DNA of 64,000 nucleotides, from NCBI GenBank assembly GCA_016745075.1, contig JADGDD010000008.1, forward strand, positions 74,678-138,677, read 5' to 3'. The DNA comes from Planctomycetota bacterium. GTDB taxonomy: Bacteria; Planctomycetota; UBA11346. Shown piece after piece: positions 42,802 to 52,768 of the stretch. Position numbers and translations under genes: made by a program. How positions within the stretch are numbered: the first letter of the stretch is position 1; every line of letters starts with the position of its first letter. The notes below the pieces were generated by a model that worked only from the letters and a program-made list of their open reading frames with translations, had not been told where the DNA came from and made no database searches.

Positions 42802-44661
42802 ATGCGACTGTCCCTCTCCGTTTTCTCCGCGACACTGCTCCTAAGCGCCTGCACCAGTGCGCGCGATCACCGTCTCGATGCCGACACGGCCGCTTATCGC
42901 ATTATTAACGATGCGCAGCAGCAACTCACTCCAAATGAAAATGAATCATTCACCTTAGAACGTCCCTCAAATGTTTTGCGAAAAAAATTGCTCACCGAAC
43001 AAGGTTTACTTATCTCTGGTCCTGCTTCACTCGGGAGCGAAGCCGTACCTCAACCCAAACACTGGCCAGATGAACAATACCCGTCATCAACGGAACAGAG
43101 ACAAATCATAAACGAGAGCCTTCGGACTGATGCTCCATTAAACATTACTCTTATTGATGCTCTACAAATTGCCGCAAGAAACAGTCATCGTTATCAAAGT
43201 GCTAAAGAAGATGTTTTTACCAGTGCCCTCGCTCTTGATTTAACCCGACATAATTTTGGAGTGCTCTGGAACGCTGAGAATCAAACAACACTCACCGCAA
43301 ATTCAACAAGCGGCACCCACAACGATACGCTCAATAACACAACCACACTTTCTGCCTCACGATCATTTACCACTGGTAGCTCTGCTGGTCTTGCCATGGA
43401 TTCAAATATTCTACGCCTTCTCAATAGCGATGGCACGAGTAGTATTGGCCTCGGTATTGATGGATCTATTTCCATTCCACTGCTACGCGGTAGCGGCACC
43501 CATATTGCCGGCGAACCGCTCACCCTAACTGAACGCAAAATGACTTACGCTCTCCTTGAATTTGAACGCTTTAAGCGAGAATTTGCCGTATCCATTGTTT
43601 CTGGCTACTTAAACGCCTTACGCACAGATGACCGAGTACGTAATGCCACAGACAACGCACAACGTATTCAAGACGCATCAAAACGCGCCCGTGCTTTGGC
43701 CGATGCCGGCCGCTTGCCTAATATTCAAGTCGGTCTTGCACGACAGGAAGAGCTCCAATCCCGAGACCGTTTACAATCTGCTATCGCTCAACGAGACAAT
43801 ACCCTTGATAGATTTAAAATAACACTCGGGCTACCAACTGATGCTCATATTGTTTTAGATACCGACGAATTACAAAACATGACAAGCAGTGTACAACCTG
43901 CCACTACTGAAGACAAAAACACAGAGGAAAATACAGAGAAAAAAGCAAACAGGCAAACCGAATCTGAAATAACAAAACACAAAGAATCCACCTATATTCA
44001 ACAAGCGTTTCAGCACCGTTATGATTTATATATAGCTCATGCACAGGTTGAAGATGCACAGCGAGCCGCTATTGTTGCCGCAGATAATTTACGTGGCGAA
44101 TTAACTCTTGGCGCATCCAGTTCTTTTTCTGCCGATTATGTCCTCCGTGATAGCAGTGGCAACACCACTGATAATGATTTCCGTAGTAACCGTGCTCTCC
44201 ATCTTGCTTTCTTAACCATAGATCTCCCTCTTGAACGAACCGCAGAACGCAATTCTTGGCGCAGGAGTTTAATCCACGTCGAATCTCGCGTTCGTGCTGC
44301 ACAAGCCCTTGAAGATGAAATTAAATTAGATATCCGCACCGGCCTTCGTGCACTCAATCAAGCACAAACGAGCGCCCTTATTCAAGAAGAATCATTACTA
44401 CTCGCTCAAAATCGGGTAGAAAGTACGCAATTGTTTTTGCAAGCAGGTCGTTCACAAGTCCGAGACATGCTCGAAGCAGAACAAGCCCTTATTGAAGCAC
44501 GCAATGCTTTAACCAGTGCGCGTGTAGATGAACGTATTGCCCAACTCGCCTTGCAAAGAGACATGGGTATTTTATCTGTCCATAACAACGGGCTGTGGGA
44601 TGAACTGTCAGAGAAAGAAAGTCCGACGGTTACACCGCTGCATATAGGAGCCAGCCATTAA
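42802..44661 (+). CDS. TolC-family outer membrane efflux lipoprotein
   Basis: This outer membrane channel of 619 residues is part of a tripartite efflux system with the two following products. The N-terminus is a lipoprotein signal with lipobox LSAC at residues 14-17, so it should be lipidated like OprM rather than E. coli TolC. Two outer-membrane efflux repeats follow (about 115-330 and 390-600), with long helical heptads such as LADAGRLPNIQVGLARQEE and QAGRSQVRDMLEAEQALIEA. An inserted polar Lys/Glu-rich stretch separates the repeats. The stop codon overlaps the proposed ATT start of the next gene. Confidence 0.88.
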   Translation: MRLSLSVFSATLLLSACTSARDHRLDADTAAYRIINDAQQQLTPNENESFTLERPSNVLRKKLLTEQGLLISGPASLGSEAVPQPKHWPDEQYPSSTEQRQIINESLRTDAPLNITLIDALQIAARNSHRYQSAKEDVFTSALALDLTRHNFGVLWNAENQTTLTANSTSGTHNDTLNNTTTLSASRSFTTGSSAGLAMDSNILRLLNSDGTSSIGLGIDGSISIPLLRGSGTHIAGEPLTLTERKMTYALLEFERFKREFAVSIVSGYLNALRTDDRVRNATDNAQRIQDASKRARALADAGRLPNIQVGLARQEELQSRDRLQSAIAQRDNTLDRFKITLGLPTDAHIVLDTDELQNMTSSVQPATTEDKNTEENTEKKANRQTESEITKHKESTYIQQAFQHRYDLYIAHAQVEDAQRAAIVAADNLRGELTLGASSSFSADYVLRDSSGNTTDNDFRSNRALHLAFLTIDLPLERTAERNSWRRSLIHVESRVRAAQALEDEIKLDIRTGLRALNQAQTSALIQEESLLLAQNRVESTQLFLQAGRSQVRDMLEAEQALIEARNALTSARVDERIAQLALQRDMGILSVHNNGLWDELSEKESPTVTPLHIGASH

Positions 44662-46144
44662 TACTTTACGCCACTTGCTGCTTCCAAGCGCTTTGCTTCT
44701 ATGTATCTGCTCCTGTACACAAGATAACGGACCGCTCGTTCCTACTTATACAGTGAGTCACGGTCCACTAACGATTAGCATTAGTGAGTCTGGCTCATTA
44801 CAAAGCAAAGAACAATCTATTATTAAGTCAGAAGTCTCTCAACGAACCGCTATTCTCTGGCTCATTGAAGAAGGCACCTTGGTAGAAAAAGGCGACAAAC
44901 TCATAGAATTAAATAGCACCTTCCTAAAAGATGAGCTTATTCGCCAACAAATAACCGTTAATAATGGTGAAGCTGCGCTCATACAAGCCAAAGAAAACCT
45001 TACGGTTGAAAAAAGCAAAACAGAAAGTGATATTTCCAAAGCAGAATTAGATCTCCGTTTTGCCGAAACTGATTTAACTAAATATCTCGAAGGAGAATAT
45101 CCACTGCAATTGAAAGAGCAGCAGAGTAAAATATCTATCGCCGAAGAAGAATTAAAACGTGCACAGGACACGTTTAATTGGTCGGAAAAACTAGAAGCGA
45201 AAGGGTATATTACTCGTTCCGAGTTACAGGCCGACGAACTTGCCGCTACTCGCATGGCAAATAACCTTGAAATTGCTCAAGCCAAGCTCCATCTCCTGAA
45301 AACCTATACGCACAAACAGCAAGTCGATAAACTCACGAGTGACGTTCAACAGAAAAAAGCAGCACTGATACGAACACGAGCACGATCCACTTCCGATATT
45401 ATCCGTGCTGAATCACAAGTTCAAGCCAGACAAAGTGAGTTTGATCGACAAAATAAGACGATGAAAAAACTGGAAGAAGAAATCGAAAAATGCACGATCA
45501 CCGCTCCAACTGCTGGCATGGCTATTTACGCCACTTCTGTTCGCCGCAACTGGCGCAGACCCAACCCGATGGCCGTCGGAGACGAGGTTCACGAGCGAGA
45601 AGAACTCATTTATTTACCAGCACGTAGTGGCTATACCGCCAATGTAAAAATACATGAGGCAAACATCCAAGACATCTCTAAAAACATGTCTGCACGTATC
45701 ACCGTGGATGCACTACCCGGCTCCAATTTCAACGGCACGGTTAGCTCTATTGCACCATTACCAGATCAACACAGTTCGTGGATGAATCCAGATCTAAAAG
45801 TTTTTAACACATCCATTGATCTGGATGAAAATAGCGACAAACTCCGTACTGGCATGGGTTGCCAAGTGGAAATTGTTATTGAAACATTTACCAATACCAT
45901 TGCTGTCCCACTGCAATGTCTCGTCCTGGTAGACGGCACCCCAACAGTGTACCGAGACAATGGGACACAAGAAGGCGAAGCTATTAGCGTTGTTACTGGA
46001 CCTCGCAATAACCGTATGATTGCCGTTACTGCTGGATTACGTGAAGGCGATATTATCTTACTCGCACCGCCACTCAGCGAGTCTGAGGCACCTGATCCAG
46101 AACAGGGTGACAATGAAAAAGACACCACTGAAGATGTACAATGA
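44657..46144 (+). CDS. MacA/HlyD-type periplasmic adaptor lipoprotein, probable ATT start
   Basis: This adaptor joins the MacB-type transporter to the TolC-type channel. Starting with ATT at 44657 gives 495 residues with a proper lipoprotein signal: NTLRH as charged region, a hydrophobic core, and a Cys after ICS. GGAG (44647-44650) lies six bases upstream, and the ATT shares a base with the preceding TAA. The alternative TTG at 44675 has neither ribosome site nor basic n-region. The barrel-sandwich region (about 30-80, VSHGPLTISISESG) leads into a long coiled coil (about 85-240), then KCTITAPTAGMAIYA and beta-barrel parts. It overlaps the ATPase gene by four bases. Confidence 0.85.
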   Translation: MNTLRHLLLPSALLLCICSCTQDNGPLVPTYTVSHGPLTISISESGSLQSKEQSIIKSEVSQRTAILWLIEEGTLVEKGDKLIELNSTFLKDELIRQQITVNNGEAALIQAKENLTVEKSKTESDISKAELDLRFAETDLTKYLEGEYPLQLKEQQSKISIAEEELKRAQDTFNWSEKLEAKGYITRSELQADELAATRMANNLEIAQAKLHLLKTYTHKQQVDKLTSDVQQKKAALIRTRARSTSDIIRAESQVQARQSEFDRQNKTMKKLEEEIEKCTITAPTAGMAIYATSVRRNWRRPNPMAVGDEVHEREELIYLPARSGYTANVKIHEANIQDISKNMSARITVDALPGSNFNGTVSSIAPLPDQHSSWMNPDLKVFNTSIDLDENSDKLRTGMGCQVEIVIETFTNTIAVPLQCLVLVDGTPTVYRDNGTQEGEAISVVTGPRNNRMIAVTAGLREGDIILLAPPLSESEAPDPEQGDNEKDTTEDVQ

Positions 46145-46863
46145 GCGATAATATCGTCGTCCAACTACAAGACATTTGCAAGACCTATCACATGGGTGGT
46201 GAAACCATTCACGCTTTACAGAATGTTTCGTTATCTTTTCAACAAGGAAGCTTCTGGGCTATTCTCGGCCACAGTGGATCAGGCAAGAGTACATTATTAA
46301 ATGTGCTTGGCTGTCTCGATGTCGTAAATAGCGGTTCGTACATACTTGATGGCATTGATGTGAGCCAATTAGATGACGAAGCATTAAGCGATATACGTCT
46401 ACGTAAGCTCGGGTTTATTTTTCAAAGTTTTAATTTAATTAATCAACTAACCGTACAAGAAAACATTGCTCTCCCCCTCTATTACCTTGGTTGGGATGCA
46501 GATGAAAGCGCAGAGCGTGCTGCTGAAATTGCTCATGTTGTTGGTCTTGAAGGACGGCTTGGGCATAGACCATCACAATTATCTGGTGGTCAACAACAGC
46601 GGGTAGCGATTGCCCGCGCACTAGCAAACAACCCCTCCATTATCCTCGCAGATGAGCCAACTGGTAACTTGGATTCTGCAACCGGTCACGCAATTATGGA
46701 TTTATTATTTTCTCTCCATGATCAAGGCACCACTATTTTAATGGTTACTCATACACCAGAAGTTGCCGAACGCATTCCCAATGCCGTTATGATGAAAGAT
46801 GGCCAAGTTGATAATATTACAACGAATCGAATAGAAAAAGCAGGTACGTTTAATGGCCACTAA
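46141..46863 (+). CDS. MacB/LolD-type ABC transporter ATP-binding protein
   Basis: This 240-residue ABC ATPase drives the permease encoded next to it. It has [16 protein letters not shown] (Walker A), the Q-loop [10 protein letters not shown], the signature [15 protein letters not shown], Walker B with [13 protein letters not shown], and the switch His in VTHTPEVA. The [22 protein letters not shown] segment is typical of the MacB/LolD group. ATPase and permease are separate genes here, unlike E. coli MacB, where they are fused. The gene overlaps the adaptor gene (ATGA) and the permease gene (11 bases). Confidence 0.93.
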   Translation: MSDNIVVQLQDICKTYHMGGETIHALQNVSLSFQQGSFWAILGHSGSGKSTLLNVLGCLDVVNSGSYILDGIDVSQLDDEALSDIRLRKLGFIFQSFNLINQLTVQENIALPLYYLGWDADESAERAAEIAHVVGLEGRLGHRPSQLSGGQQQRVAIARALANNPSIILADEPTGNLDSATGHAIMDLLFSLHDQGTTILMVTHTPEVAERIPNAVMMKDGQVDNITTNRIEKAGTFNGH

Positions 46864-48124
46864 TAAACGCCTGTTACGCGATATTCGTCTTGGCATTAAC
46901 ACGCTGTTATTGCACAAACTGCGTTCCTCCCTGACGATGCTCGGCATTGTCTTTGGTGTTGGGAGTGTCGTTGCAATGCTCGCTATTGGTGAAGGTGCCA
47001 GCCAAGAAGCATTAGAGCATATTCGCAAACTCGGCAGCAGAAATATTATTATTCGTGCTTTAAAACCTGCCGATGAAAATCAACAAGAATTAAAGCATTC
47101 CGTCATGAGTGTCTACGGCTTACACTATGCTGATGAGCAACGTATCTCTGAGAGCAGCCCTCATATTAAACGAACAATTCCTGCCAAAATATTTAACAAA
47201 ACAGTTCGCAGTGGCGGCAATGCCTTAGAAGCACGTGTTGTTGGCACCATTCCAGATTGGTTTGAATTCCTTCATAATAAACTCATAGCTGGCCGTACCA
47301 TTACTCAAAAAGACATGGAACAACAACATCCTATCTGCATACTTTCTGAAGATATTGCTCGGCCACTCCTTGCCCAACAACACAGCATTGGCGCACACAT
47401 TAAAATTGGTAATGATTACTTTGAGGTGGTTGGCATTGTCGCCTCTTCCGCTTCAAGTACCGGCGGCGTTGAATCACCCAGCCAACCCCGTGATATCTAT
47501 ATACCGCTGACTGTCTGTAAAAAATACTTTGGCGATAGGATTCAAAAACGAGTCACCGGCTCACGAGAACTCAGCAAGGTTGAACTCCATCAAATTATTG
47601 CCGAAGTCTCAGACGATTCTTTGGTCGAATCCACTGCTGTAGCTCTGAATGCCCTCCTCAGCTATCATCATCCAAAACATGACTATGAGGTGAGTGTTCC
47701 TCTTTCTTTATTACAACAGGCTGAAGCCACTAAACGCACTTTTACTATTGTTCTTGGTTCTATTGCTGGCATTAGTCTTATTGTCGGCGGTATTGGCATT
47801 ATGAATATTATGCTCGCTTCTGTTACTGAGCGTACCCGAGAAATTGGTATTCGCCGTGCTATTGGCGCTCGGAAAAAAGATATTATTCGTCAATTTCTGA
47901 TTGAAACCATCGTCTTGTCTATGACTGGCGGAATTCTTGGTATAGGGTTTGGTGTACTTGTCCCGCTTCTTGTAGAACAATGGACAGATATGCCCACGGT
48001 TATTCCCGTTTATGCCATCTGGTTAAGCCTTGGCATTAGCGTGCTTGTTGGCGTTATCTTTGGTATGTACCCCGCACGCAAAGCTGCCAGCCTCAACCCT
48101 ATCGAAGCCCTCCGCCACGAATAA
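46853..48124 (+). CDS. MacB-type ABC transporter permease
   Basis: This 423-residue permease has one N-terminal membrane helix (about 25-50), a large periplasmic MacB domain (about 55-270) and three C-terminal helices of the FtsX type. The sequence SLTMLGIVFGVGSVVAMLAIGEG at the N-terminus (given here only for its position) and GGIGIMNIMLASVTERTREI with IRRAIGARKKDI in the C-terminal part are characteristic. Together with the ATPase, adaptor and TolC protein it forms a tripartite efflux or export pump, for substrates such as macrolides, peptides or lipopeptides. Gene overlaps throughout the operon suggest coupled translation. Confidence 0.92.
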   Translation: MATNKRLLRDIRLGINTLLLHKLRSSLTMLGIVFGVGSVVAMLAIGEGASQEALEHIRKLGSRNIIIRALKPADENQQELKHSVMSVYGLHYADEQRISESSPHIKRTIPAKIFNKTVRSGGNALEARVVGTIPDWFEFLHNKLIAGRTITQKDMEQQHPICILSEDIARPLLAQQHSIGAHIKIGNDYFEVVGIVASSASSTGGVESPSQPRDIYIPLTVCKKYFGDRIQKRVTGSRELSKVELHQIIAEVSDDSLVESTAVALNALLSYHHPKHDYEVSVPLSLLQQAEATKRTFTIVLGSIAGISLIVGGIGIMNIMLASVTERTREIGIRRAIGARKKDIIRQFLIETIVLSMTGGILGIGFGVLVPLLVEQWTDMPTVIPVYAIWLSLGISVLVGVIFGMYPARKAASLNPIEALRHE

Positions 48125-48151
48125 ATAGAAAAAAAAAGACACGCTATTTTT

Positions 48152-48175
48152 TGAGGAACCGAACAAGTCCCCTCA
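48152..48175. terminator. Weak hairpin after the efflux operon
   Basis: TGAGG (48152-48156) pairs with CCTCA (48171-48175) around a 14-base loop, flanked by T-rich sequence on both sides. It lies between the convergent permease and cysteine desulfurase genes. The stem is short, so this is tentative. Confidence 0.35.
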
Positions 48176-48179
48176 TTCT

Positions 48180-49307
48180 TTATTCTATAATTGCTTGGAC
48201 TTCGCGGATGTAGGTTTGGGCAAAGGTTTCTATCTCTGCTTGGCTCGTTTGTGGGCCAGCACTCACACGTATAGTACCAAGAGCGAGATCTGAATGTATA
48301 CCAAGAGCAGCAATCACATGACTGGGTTCACCTTTTGCTGCTTTGCAGGCAGAGCCTGGTGATACCGCTATGCCTGCAAGATCAAGACGAGTTACAATTG
48401 TTTTTGAGGTGATGCCCGGATGAGAGAGCGACAAAACACTCGGAATACGTTGAGCATGCTGGGCATTCCACACACAGTCGGGCAAGGCTTCCTGAATAGT
48501 GGCAAAACAGGTTTTAAGCAAGGTTTCGAGACGCGCCGATACGGCATCCATTTGAGTGGTGTAATACTGCGCGGCAGCAGAGAATGCGACTAGAGCAGCA
48601 ACATCTTCTGTTCCACTACGTCTATCTTGTTGTTGAGAACCACCAGATATTAAAGGCGGCACTTTTACACCATTTTTTACAAATAATAAAGCACTGCCTT
48701 TCGGTGCACCACATTTATGCCCAGCAAAGGAGGCAAAATCTACACCAAGTTCATAAACAGATATTGGGATTTTTCCAAAAGCCTGACAACAATCTGCTAA
48801 AACAAGACAGTTCGGGTAGCTGGCCTTAATGCCTTGGACCATCTCTGCTATCGGCTGAATGGTTCCTATTTCATTATTGGCCAATTGTACGCACACCAGC
48901 TTCGTCTGCTCATCTATCAACTCACAAACCTGAGCTGGATCAATAACCCCAGCAGATGAAACAGGGATATCAATACATTCTACTCCAGCTCGTTTTTCAA
49001 TATTTTTTAAAACAGATGAATGCTCTATAACACTTGCCGCTGCACGACATTCTGTTGTCCCTGCCAATGCTGCTTCAATGGCCATGGCATTCGCTTCTGA
49101 GCCACTCGCCGTAGCGACCAATTCCACATCCCGACAACCAAGTACTTGTGCTAATTCACTACGCGCTCTATCAAAAGTCATGCGAGCCATTTGCCCCAGT
49201 CTATGCATAGAACTTGGATTGCCCCAACTCTTGTTTTGCGCCTCAACCCATGCTTCACGGGCAGGGTCACAAACGGGAGCAGTGGCATTGTAGTCTAAAT
49301 ATATCAT
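48180..49307 (-). CDS. Cysteine desulfurase (NifS/IscS family)
   Basis: This PLP enzyme of 375 residues removes sulfur from cysteine for Fe-S cluster or thiolation pathways. It starts at 49307 with MIYLDYNATAPVCD, the standard family N-terminus. The 15 upstream codons in frame do not belong. Conserved parts are TASGSEANAMAI, VIEHSSVL, the PLP lysine in SFAGHKCGAPKG, and the sulfur-carrying Cys in VSPGSACKAAKGEPSHV. The motif places it in group I (NifS/IscS). No iscU, iscR or thiI gene is adjacent. Confidence 0.92.
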   Translation of the reverse strand: MIYLDYNATAPVCDPAREAWVEAQNKSWGNPSSMHRLGQMARMTFDRARSELAQVLGCRDVELVATASGSEANAMAIEAALAGTTECRAAASVIEHSSVLKNIEKRAGVECIDIPVSSAGVIDPAQVCELIDEQTKLVCVQLANNEIGTIQPIAEMVQGIKASYPNCLVLADCCQAFGKIPISVYELGVDFASFAGHKCGAPKGSALLFVKNGVKVPPLISGGSQQQDRRSGTEDVAALVAFSAAAQYYTTQMDAVSARLETLLKTCFATIQEALPDCVWNAQHAQRIPSVLSLSHPGITSKTIVTRLDLAGIAVSPGSACKAAKGEPSHVIAALGIHSDLALGTIRVSAGPQTSQAEIETFAQTYIREVQAIIE

Positions 49308-49412
49308 AAAAAGCAGTGTGGCTGGCCGTCTTGCAATACAAGGCCGTCTCAAGAGAAAAGGAACAAAGGTTCTGAGCTTGTCTCTGACTATAACAAGCTA
49401 TTCTTCCGGCTC

Positions 49413-50876
49413 ATGAATACGTCATTTGAATCTCCCGCTGCGGCGGCTTCTCTGCTTCGTCATTGGGTTTCGGAACAATCCGCTGTCGCCGATGCCGTTG
49501 CCAACATTCCACCTGATAGCGAACTCTGGGATGCACTCGACTACCTTGCCGACAGCGCTGATGCCGATGACTCAGAGCGATGTTCAGCTGGCATTAAGGC
49601 TATTTTTGCTGGCTTGGTTGAAACCCTGAATGATAGCCTCCGTGCAGATTACCGCCGTGCATATAGCCGTTTTTTTGCACGCATTATTTATCGCGTTGCC
49701 GCGCAGCACCCAGACCTACATCAACAATTAACAGCTTTTGGTTTACACACTGCGGACGATCTGTATCAACGTCATAATCAACTCATTCATACGCCCGCTG
49801 ATACTCTCACTACAATACCTAAAACAGCACAACGTATTATTATTCTCAGTCGTGTCACCATTGGTGCCGATATTCTGCTCAGCAGTGTCGTTATGCAGCG
49901 TTGTCGTCAGCGCTGGCCCAATGCAGAGATTGTGCTTATTGGTCAAGACAAGCTCACCGGTTTACTTGGTGGTATGGATAATATGCGAGTTCGCTCGCTC
50001 AATTACAGTCGTCGTGGGCCATTAGCAGAACGCCTGCGTTCATGGTTGGAACTGTGTGCAATTATTGCTGATGAAAACCCCGATTGTATTCTTGCCCCAG
50101 ATTCTCGTTTGGACCAATTAGGTTTATTACCAGTGCATGCTCATTGCCCCTATGCGCTTTGGGAAAATACGATGCCGAGTGCAGACCAAGGCGGTAATCA
50201 AGCTTTGGCAACACTGGTAGATACTTGGTGTGCAGATATTCTTCACTTACCAGCACAACCTTCCTGCGTACCAGCTCTCTTTCCAGATGCGAACATGTCT
50301 GCCGCTCAACAACAATTGCAATCAACTTTTGGCAGTAAACCCCTGCTTGCCGTCAAACTTGATCATGGTGGCAACCCTGCAAAAGCTCTTCCGCGACAAG
50401 CTGAAATTATGCTGCTCAAAAATATTATCAAAAAAGGCTGGCGTATTCTTATCGACCGTGGCTTTGGCGATGAAGAATATGCAAATAGTGATAGCTTACT
50501 TGCTGCCATTAACGCAAGCGTTCTCGATATTGATGATAGCGGTCAAGAAGAGATGGGAATAGCCGTTTCTACACTTACTACAAACCAATTAGCAGATACC
50601 GAACTGATTCGTTTTCATGGTTCTATTGCTGGATGGGCTGCTGCACTCTCCTGCTGCGCTTTTTCAGTCAGCTATGATAGTGTTGGTCAACATCTCTCTG
50701 CTGCACTTAATATACCTGTAGCGGTGGCTTTTGCTGGCTACAGCAATGAATCGTTTCCAATTGCTTGGAGCCCTTGTAGCCAAGCTCCCGTCTCAGTCAC
50801 AGCATTTTATAAATCACAGGTTGAAAATCCCATTATTTGGGGCAAGTTTTTAAGTACCATTCCCGCGCCTCACTAG
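49413..50876 (+). CDS. Glycosyltransferase family 9-like protein (heptosyltransferase type)
   Basis: This 487-residue protein has a C-terminal two-thirds (about 140-480) with the GT-B pattern of ADP-heptose:LPS heptosyltransferases. SRVTIGADILLSSVVMQ opens the first Rossmann domain, followed by WPNAEIVLIGQ. The second domain includes LLAVKLDHGGNPAKALP and the late HGSIAGWAAALSCCAFSVSYDS, equivalent to the donor-site region. The first 130 residues are helical and unfamiliar. Heptosyltransferases build the LPS core. Here the acceptor is unknown. A -10-like TATAAC (49389-49394) lies 18 bases before the ATG. Confidence 0.6.
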   Translation: MNTSFESPAAAASLLRHWVSEQSAVADAVANIPPDSELWDALDYLADSADADDSERCSAGIKAIFAGLVETLNDSLRADYRRAYSRFFARIIYRVAAQHPDLHQQLTAFGLHTADDLYQRHNQLIHTPADTLTTIPKTAQRIIILSRVTIGADILLSSVVMQRCRQRWPNAEIVLIGQDKLTGLLGGMDNMRVRSLNYSRRGPLAERLRSWLELCAIIADENPDCILAPDSRLDQLGLLPVHAHCPYALWENTMPSADQGGNQALATLVDTWCADILHLPAQPSCVPALFPDANMSAAQQQLQSTFGSKPLLAVKLDHGGNPAKALPRQAEIMLLKNIIKKGWRILIDRGFGDEEYANSDSLLAAINASVLDIDDSGQEEMGIAVSTLTTNQLADTELIRFHGSIAGWAAALSCCAFSVSYDSVGQHLSAALNIPVAVAFAGYSNESFPIAWSPCSQAPVSVTAFYKSQVENPIIWGKFLSTIPAPH

Positions 50877-50906
50877 CTCTAGCTCATAGATACAAGGACA
50901 AACCAC

Positions 50907-51299
50907 ATGTCACCAGCCGAAGAACAAGGTCTTATTTTTCTCGCCACCAATGCCGAAAACGATGGAGTTACCGTTACCGAATCTGGGTTGCAGTACCTTG
51001 TCTTGGACAGTGGCGATGGAAAACAACCACAGGCCATTGATACCGTCACCGTTCATTATGAAGGTAAACTACTTGACGGCAGTATATTTGATAGTTCATA
51101 CGAACGCGGACAACACATCAGCTTCCCAGTAAATGGTGTTATTGCTGGCTGGCAAGAAGCCCTGCAACTGATGCATGAAGGCGATAAATGGCAAGTCTTT
51201 ATTCCTGCTGACCTCGCCTATGGTTCTCGCGGAGCTGGTGCCGATATTGGCCCAGATGAAACGCTTATTTTTATTATTGAACTCATTTCGGTTGGATAA
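50907..51299 (+). CDS. FKBP-type peptidyl-prolyl cis-trans isomerase
   Basis: This prolyl isomerase of 130 residues has an N-terminal helical stretch of about 20 residues and one complete FKBP domain. The domain has VTVHYEGKLLDGSIFDSSY, VIAGWQEALQLMHEGDKW, IPADLAYGSRGAG and a final ETLIFIIELISV. The active-site aromatic and acidic residues are present. It has no signal peptide, so it should act in the cytoplasm, unlike periplasmic FkpA. AAGGAC lies upstream of the ATG. It follows the GT9 gene by 30 bases on the same strand. Confidence 0.93.
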   Translation: MSPAEEQGLIFLATNAENDGVTVTESGLQYLVLDSGDGKQPQAIDTVTVHYEGKLLDGSIFDSSYERGQHISFPVNGVIAGWQEALQLMHEGDKWQVFIPADLAYGSRGAGADIGPDETLIFIIELISVG

Positions 51300-51428
51300 A
51301 AAAACGAGTCACGGTAAGTCTGCTCGTGTACTGTAACGAAAAAAATCCACTAAACTGTACCTCCTCAATAACTATTGAACAGTACAAAAAAAGAGTTGCA
51401 TATATCAGCACGCTGCTGAAATGTTATT

Positions 51429-52064
51429 ATGTGGACACAGTACGAACTCGGTGAGTCTTGTTTAGTCTGGTCTTTAGGCCAAGGCTTAGAGCGAGCTTTC
51501 GTTGAACGTGTTTTGCACGTGTATACAACCCTCAAAAATACTCCTGCCTTTTTAGATATGGGTGTCTGTGATATTGTTCCGACCTATACGGATATTGCCT
51601 TATACCTTACTGATGCCGCCGATACCGATACCATCATCACCTCTATGAATGCGTTCCTGCATTCACTGCCAGAAAAACCATCCTTAACAGCAGGGACACT
51701 CCATCGACTGAATGTTTGTTATGATGGCATTGATTTAGCATCAGTAGCCCAGATATGTGGCATAGACCAGCACACGCTTATAGCCCTCCATACTGCACCA
51801 GAATATATGGTAGCGATGGTTGGCTTTCGCCCTCATTTTCCTTATTTATTGGGACTAGATGAACGCTTATCTGTACCGCGCAGAGAAAGCCCACGTTTGC
51901 GCGTTCCTGCCGGAGCAGTGGCCATTGGTGGTGCTCAAACCGGCATCTACCCTTGTGAATCACCAGGTGGCTGGCACATCATTGCTTCTGCTCACGTATC
52001 TGACCTAGCAACACTACAGCCAGGTGACCGCGTACAATTTATTCAGACAGAGCAGTCTTCATGA
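51429..52064 (+). CDS. pxpB: 5-oxoprolinase subunit PxpB (KipI family)
   Basis: This 211-residue subunit of the ATP-dependent 5-oxoprolinase PxpABC converts 5-oxoproline to L-glutamate. The conserved region is VGFRPHFPYLLGLDERLSVPR, followed by PAGAVAIGGAQTGIYP and ESPGGWHIIA. Relatives in Bacillus (KipI) also inhibit the sporulation kinase KinA. The stop overlaps the ATG of pxpA (ATGA). A -35-like TTGCAT (51396-51401) and TGAAAT six bases before the ATG give another possible leaderless arrangement, with a short 15-base spacer. Confidence 0.9.
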   Translation: MWTQYELGESCLVWSLGQGLERAFVERVLHVYTTLKNTPAFLDMGVCDIVPTYTDIALYLTDAADTDTIITSMNAFLHSLPEKPSLTAGTLHRLNVCYDGIDLASVAQICGIDQHTLIALHTAPEYMVAMVGFRPHFPYLLGLDERLSVPRRESPRLRVPAGAVAIGGAQTGIYPCESPGGWHIIASAHVSDLATLQPGDRVQFIQTEQSS

Positions 52065-52768
52065 AAGTAAATTGTGACATCGGCGAACGCGGCTCAGATC
52101 ACCCTATAGATAAACGTATTTTGCATTACATTGATATTGCCAATATTGCCTGTGGTGGTCACTCTGGCGACAGCAACAGCGCTGCTGTTTTTTATCAACG
52201 AGCCCAATCTGCTCAGCTGTCTGTAAGCGCTCATTTATCTTATCCTGATCGTAAGAATTTTGGTCGGGTAAGCATGTCTCTACCGAAAGAACATCTTTTT
52301 GCGTCTTTGAACCAACAACGGGCTCTCTTGCCACAGGTGCATACGGTTAAATTTCATGGTGCTTTGTATAATGATGCCGCAGCCGATATAGTTTTGGCAG
52401 AGCAACTTGCACACTGGCTCGTTCATGCTGACTTTCACAGCGTTATCACTCCTGCTGATTCCTGCTTAGCAGATGCCGCACAAACTATGAAATTAAATAT
52501 TATCCCTGAAGCCTTTGCTGAGCGACGCTATCGCCTCCATGACACTGGCCGCCTTGCTCTCTTAGAACGTAGCCATCCCTTAGCCTGCTTACACACCGTT
52601 GCTGAGGCGCTTGCCCAATGTCAACTCTTACAACAAGGACAAGTTGAAGCTTTGAGTGAAGATGAAATAATCCTCTGCCCCATCCACGCTGAAACAGTGT
52701 GTATTCATTCTGATGCAGACATTGCCCTTGCTTTAGCTCAAGCCTTGCAGGACAGCACCAATGCCTGA
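52061..52768 (+). CDS. pxpA: 5-oxoprolinase subunit PxpA (LamB/YcsF family)
   Basis: This 235-residue subunit is slightly shorter than the usual 245-255. Family marks are VNCDIGERG, IANIACGGHSGD, SAHLSYPDRKNFGR, TVKFHGALYN and PEAFAERRYRLHDTGRL. The usual GFHAGD and GAHPSYPD motifs are changed to GGHSGD and SAHLSYPD, so it is a somewhat diverged member. It overlaps pxpB and pxpC by four and eight bases. The complex hydrolyses 5-oxoproline, a damage product of glutamine and glutamate. Confidence 0.88.
   Translation: MKVNCDIGERGSDHPIDKRILHYIDIANIACGGHSGDSNSAAVFYQRAQSAQLSVSAHLSYPDRKNFGRVSMSLPKEHLFASLNQQRALLPQVHTVKFHGALYNDAAADIVLAEQLAHWLVHADFHSVITPADSCLADAAQTMKLNIIPEAFAERRYRLHDTGRLALLERSHPLACLHTVAEALAQCQLLQQGQVEALSEDEIILCPIHAETVCIHSDADIALALAQALQDSTNA

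Noticed and set aside
51304..51327. Hairpin ACGAG/CTCGT after the FKBP gene as a terminator
   Set aside because: Only five base pairs with a 14-base loop and no T-run next to it.
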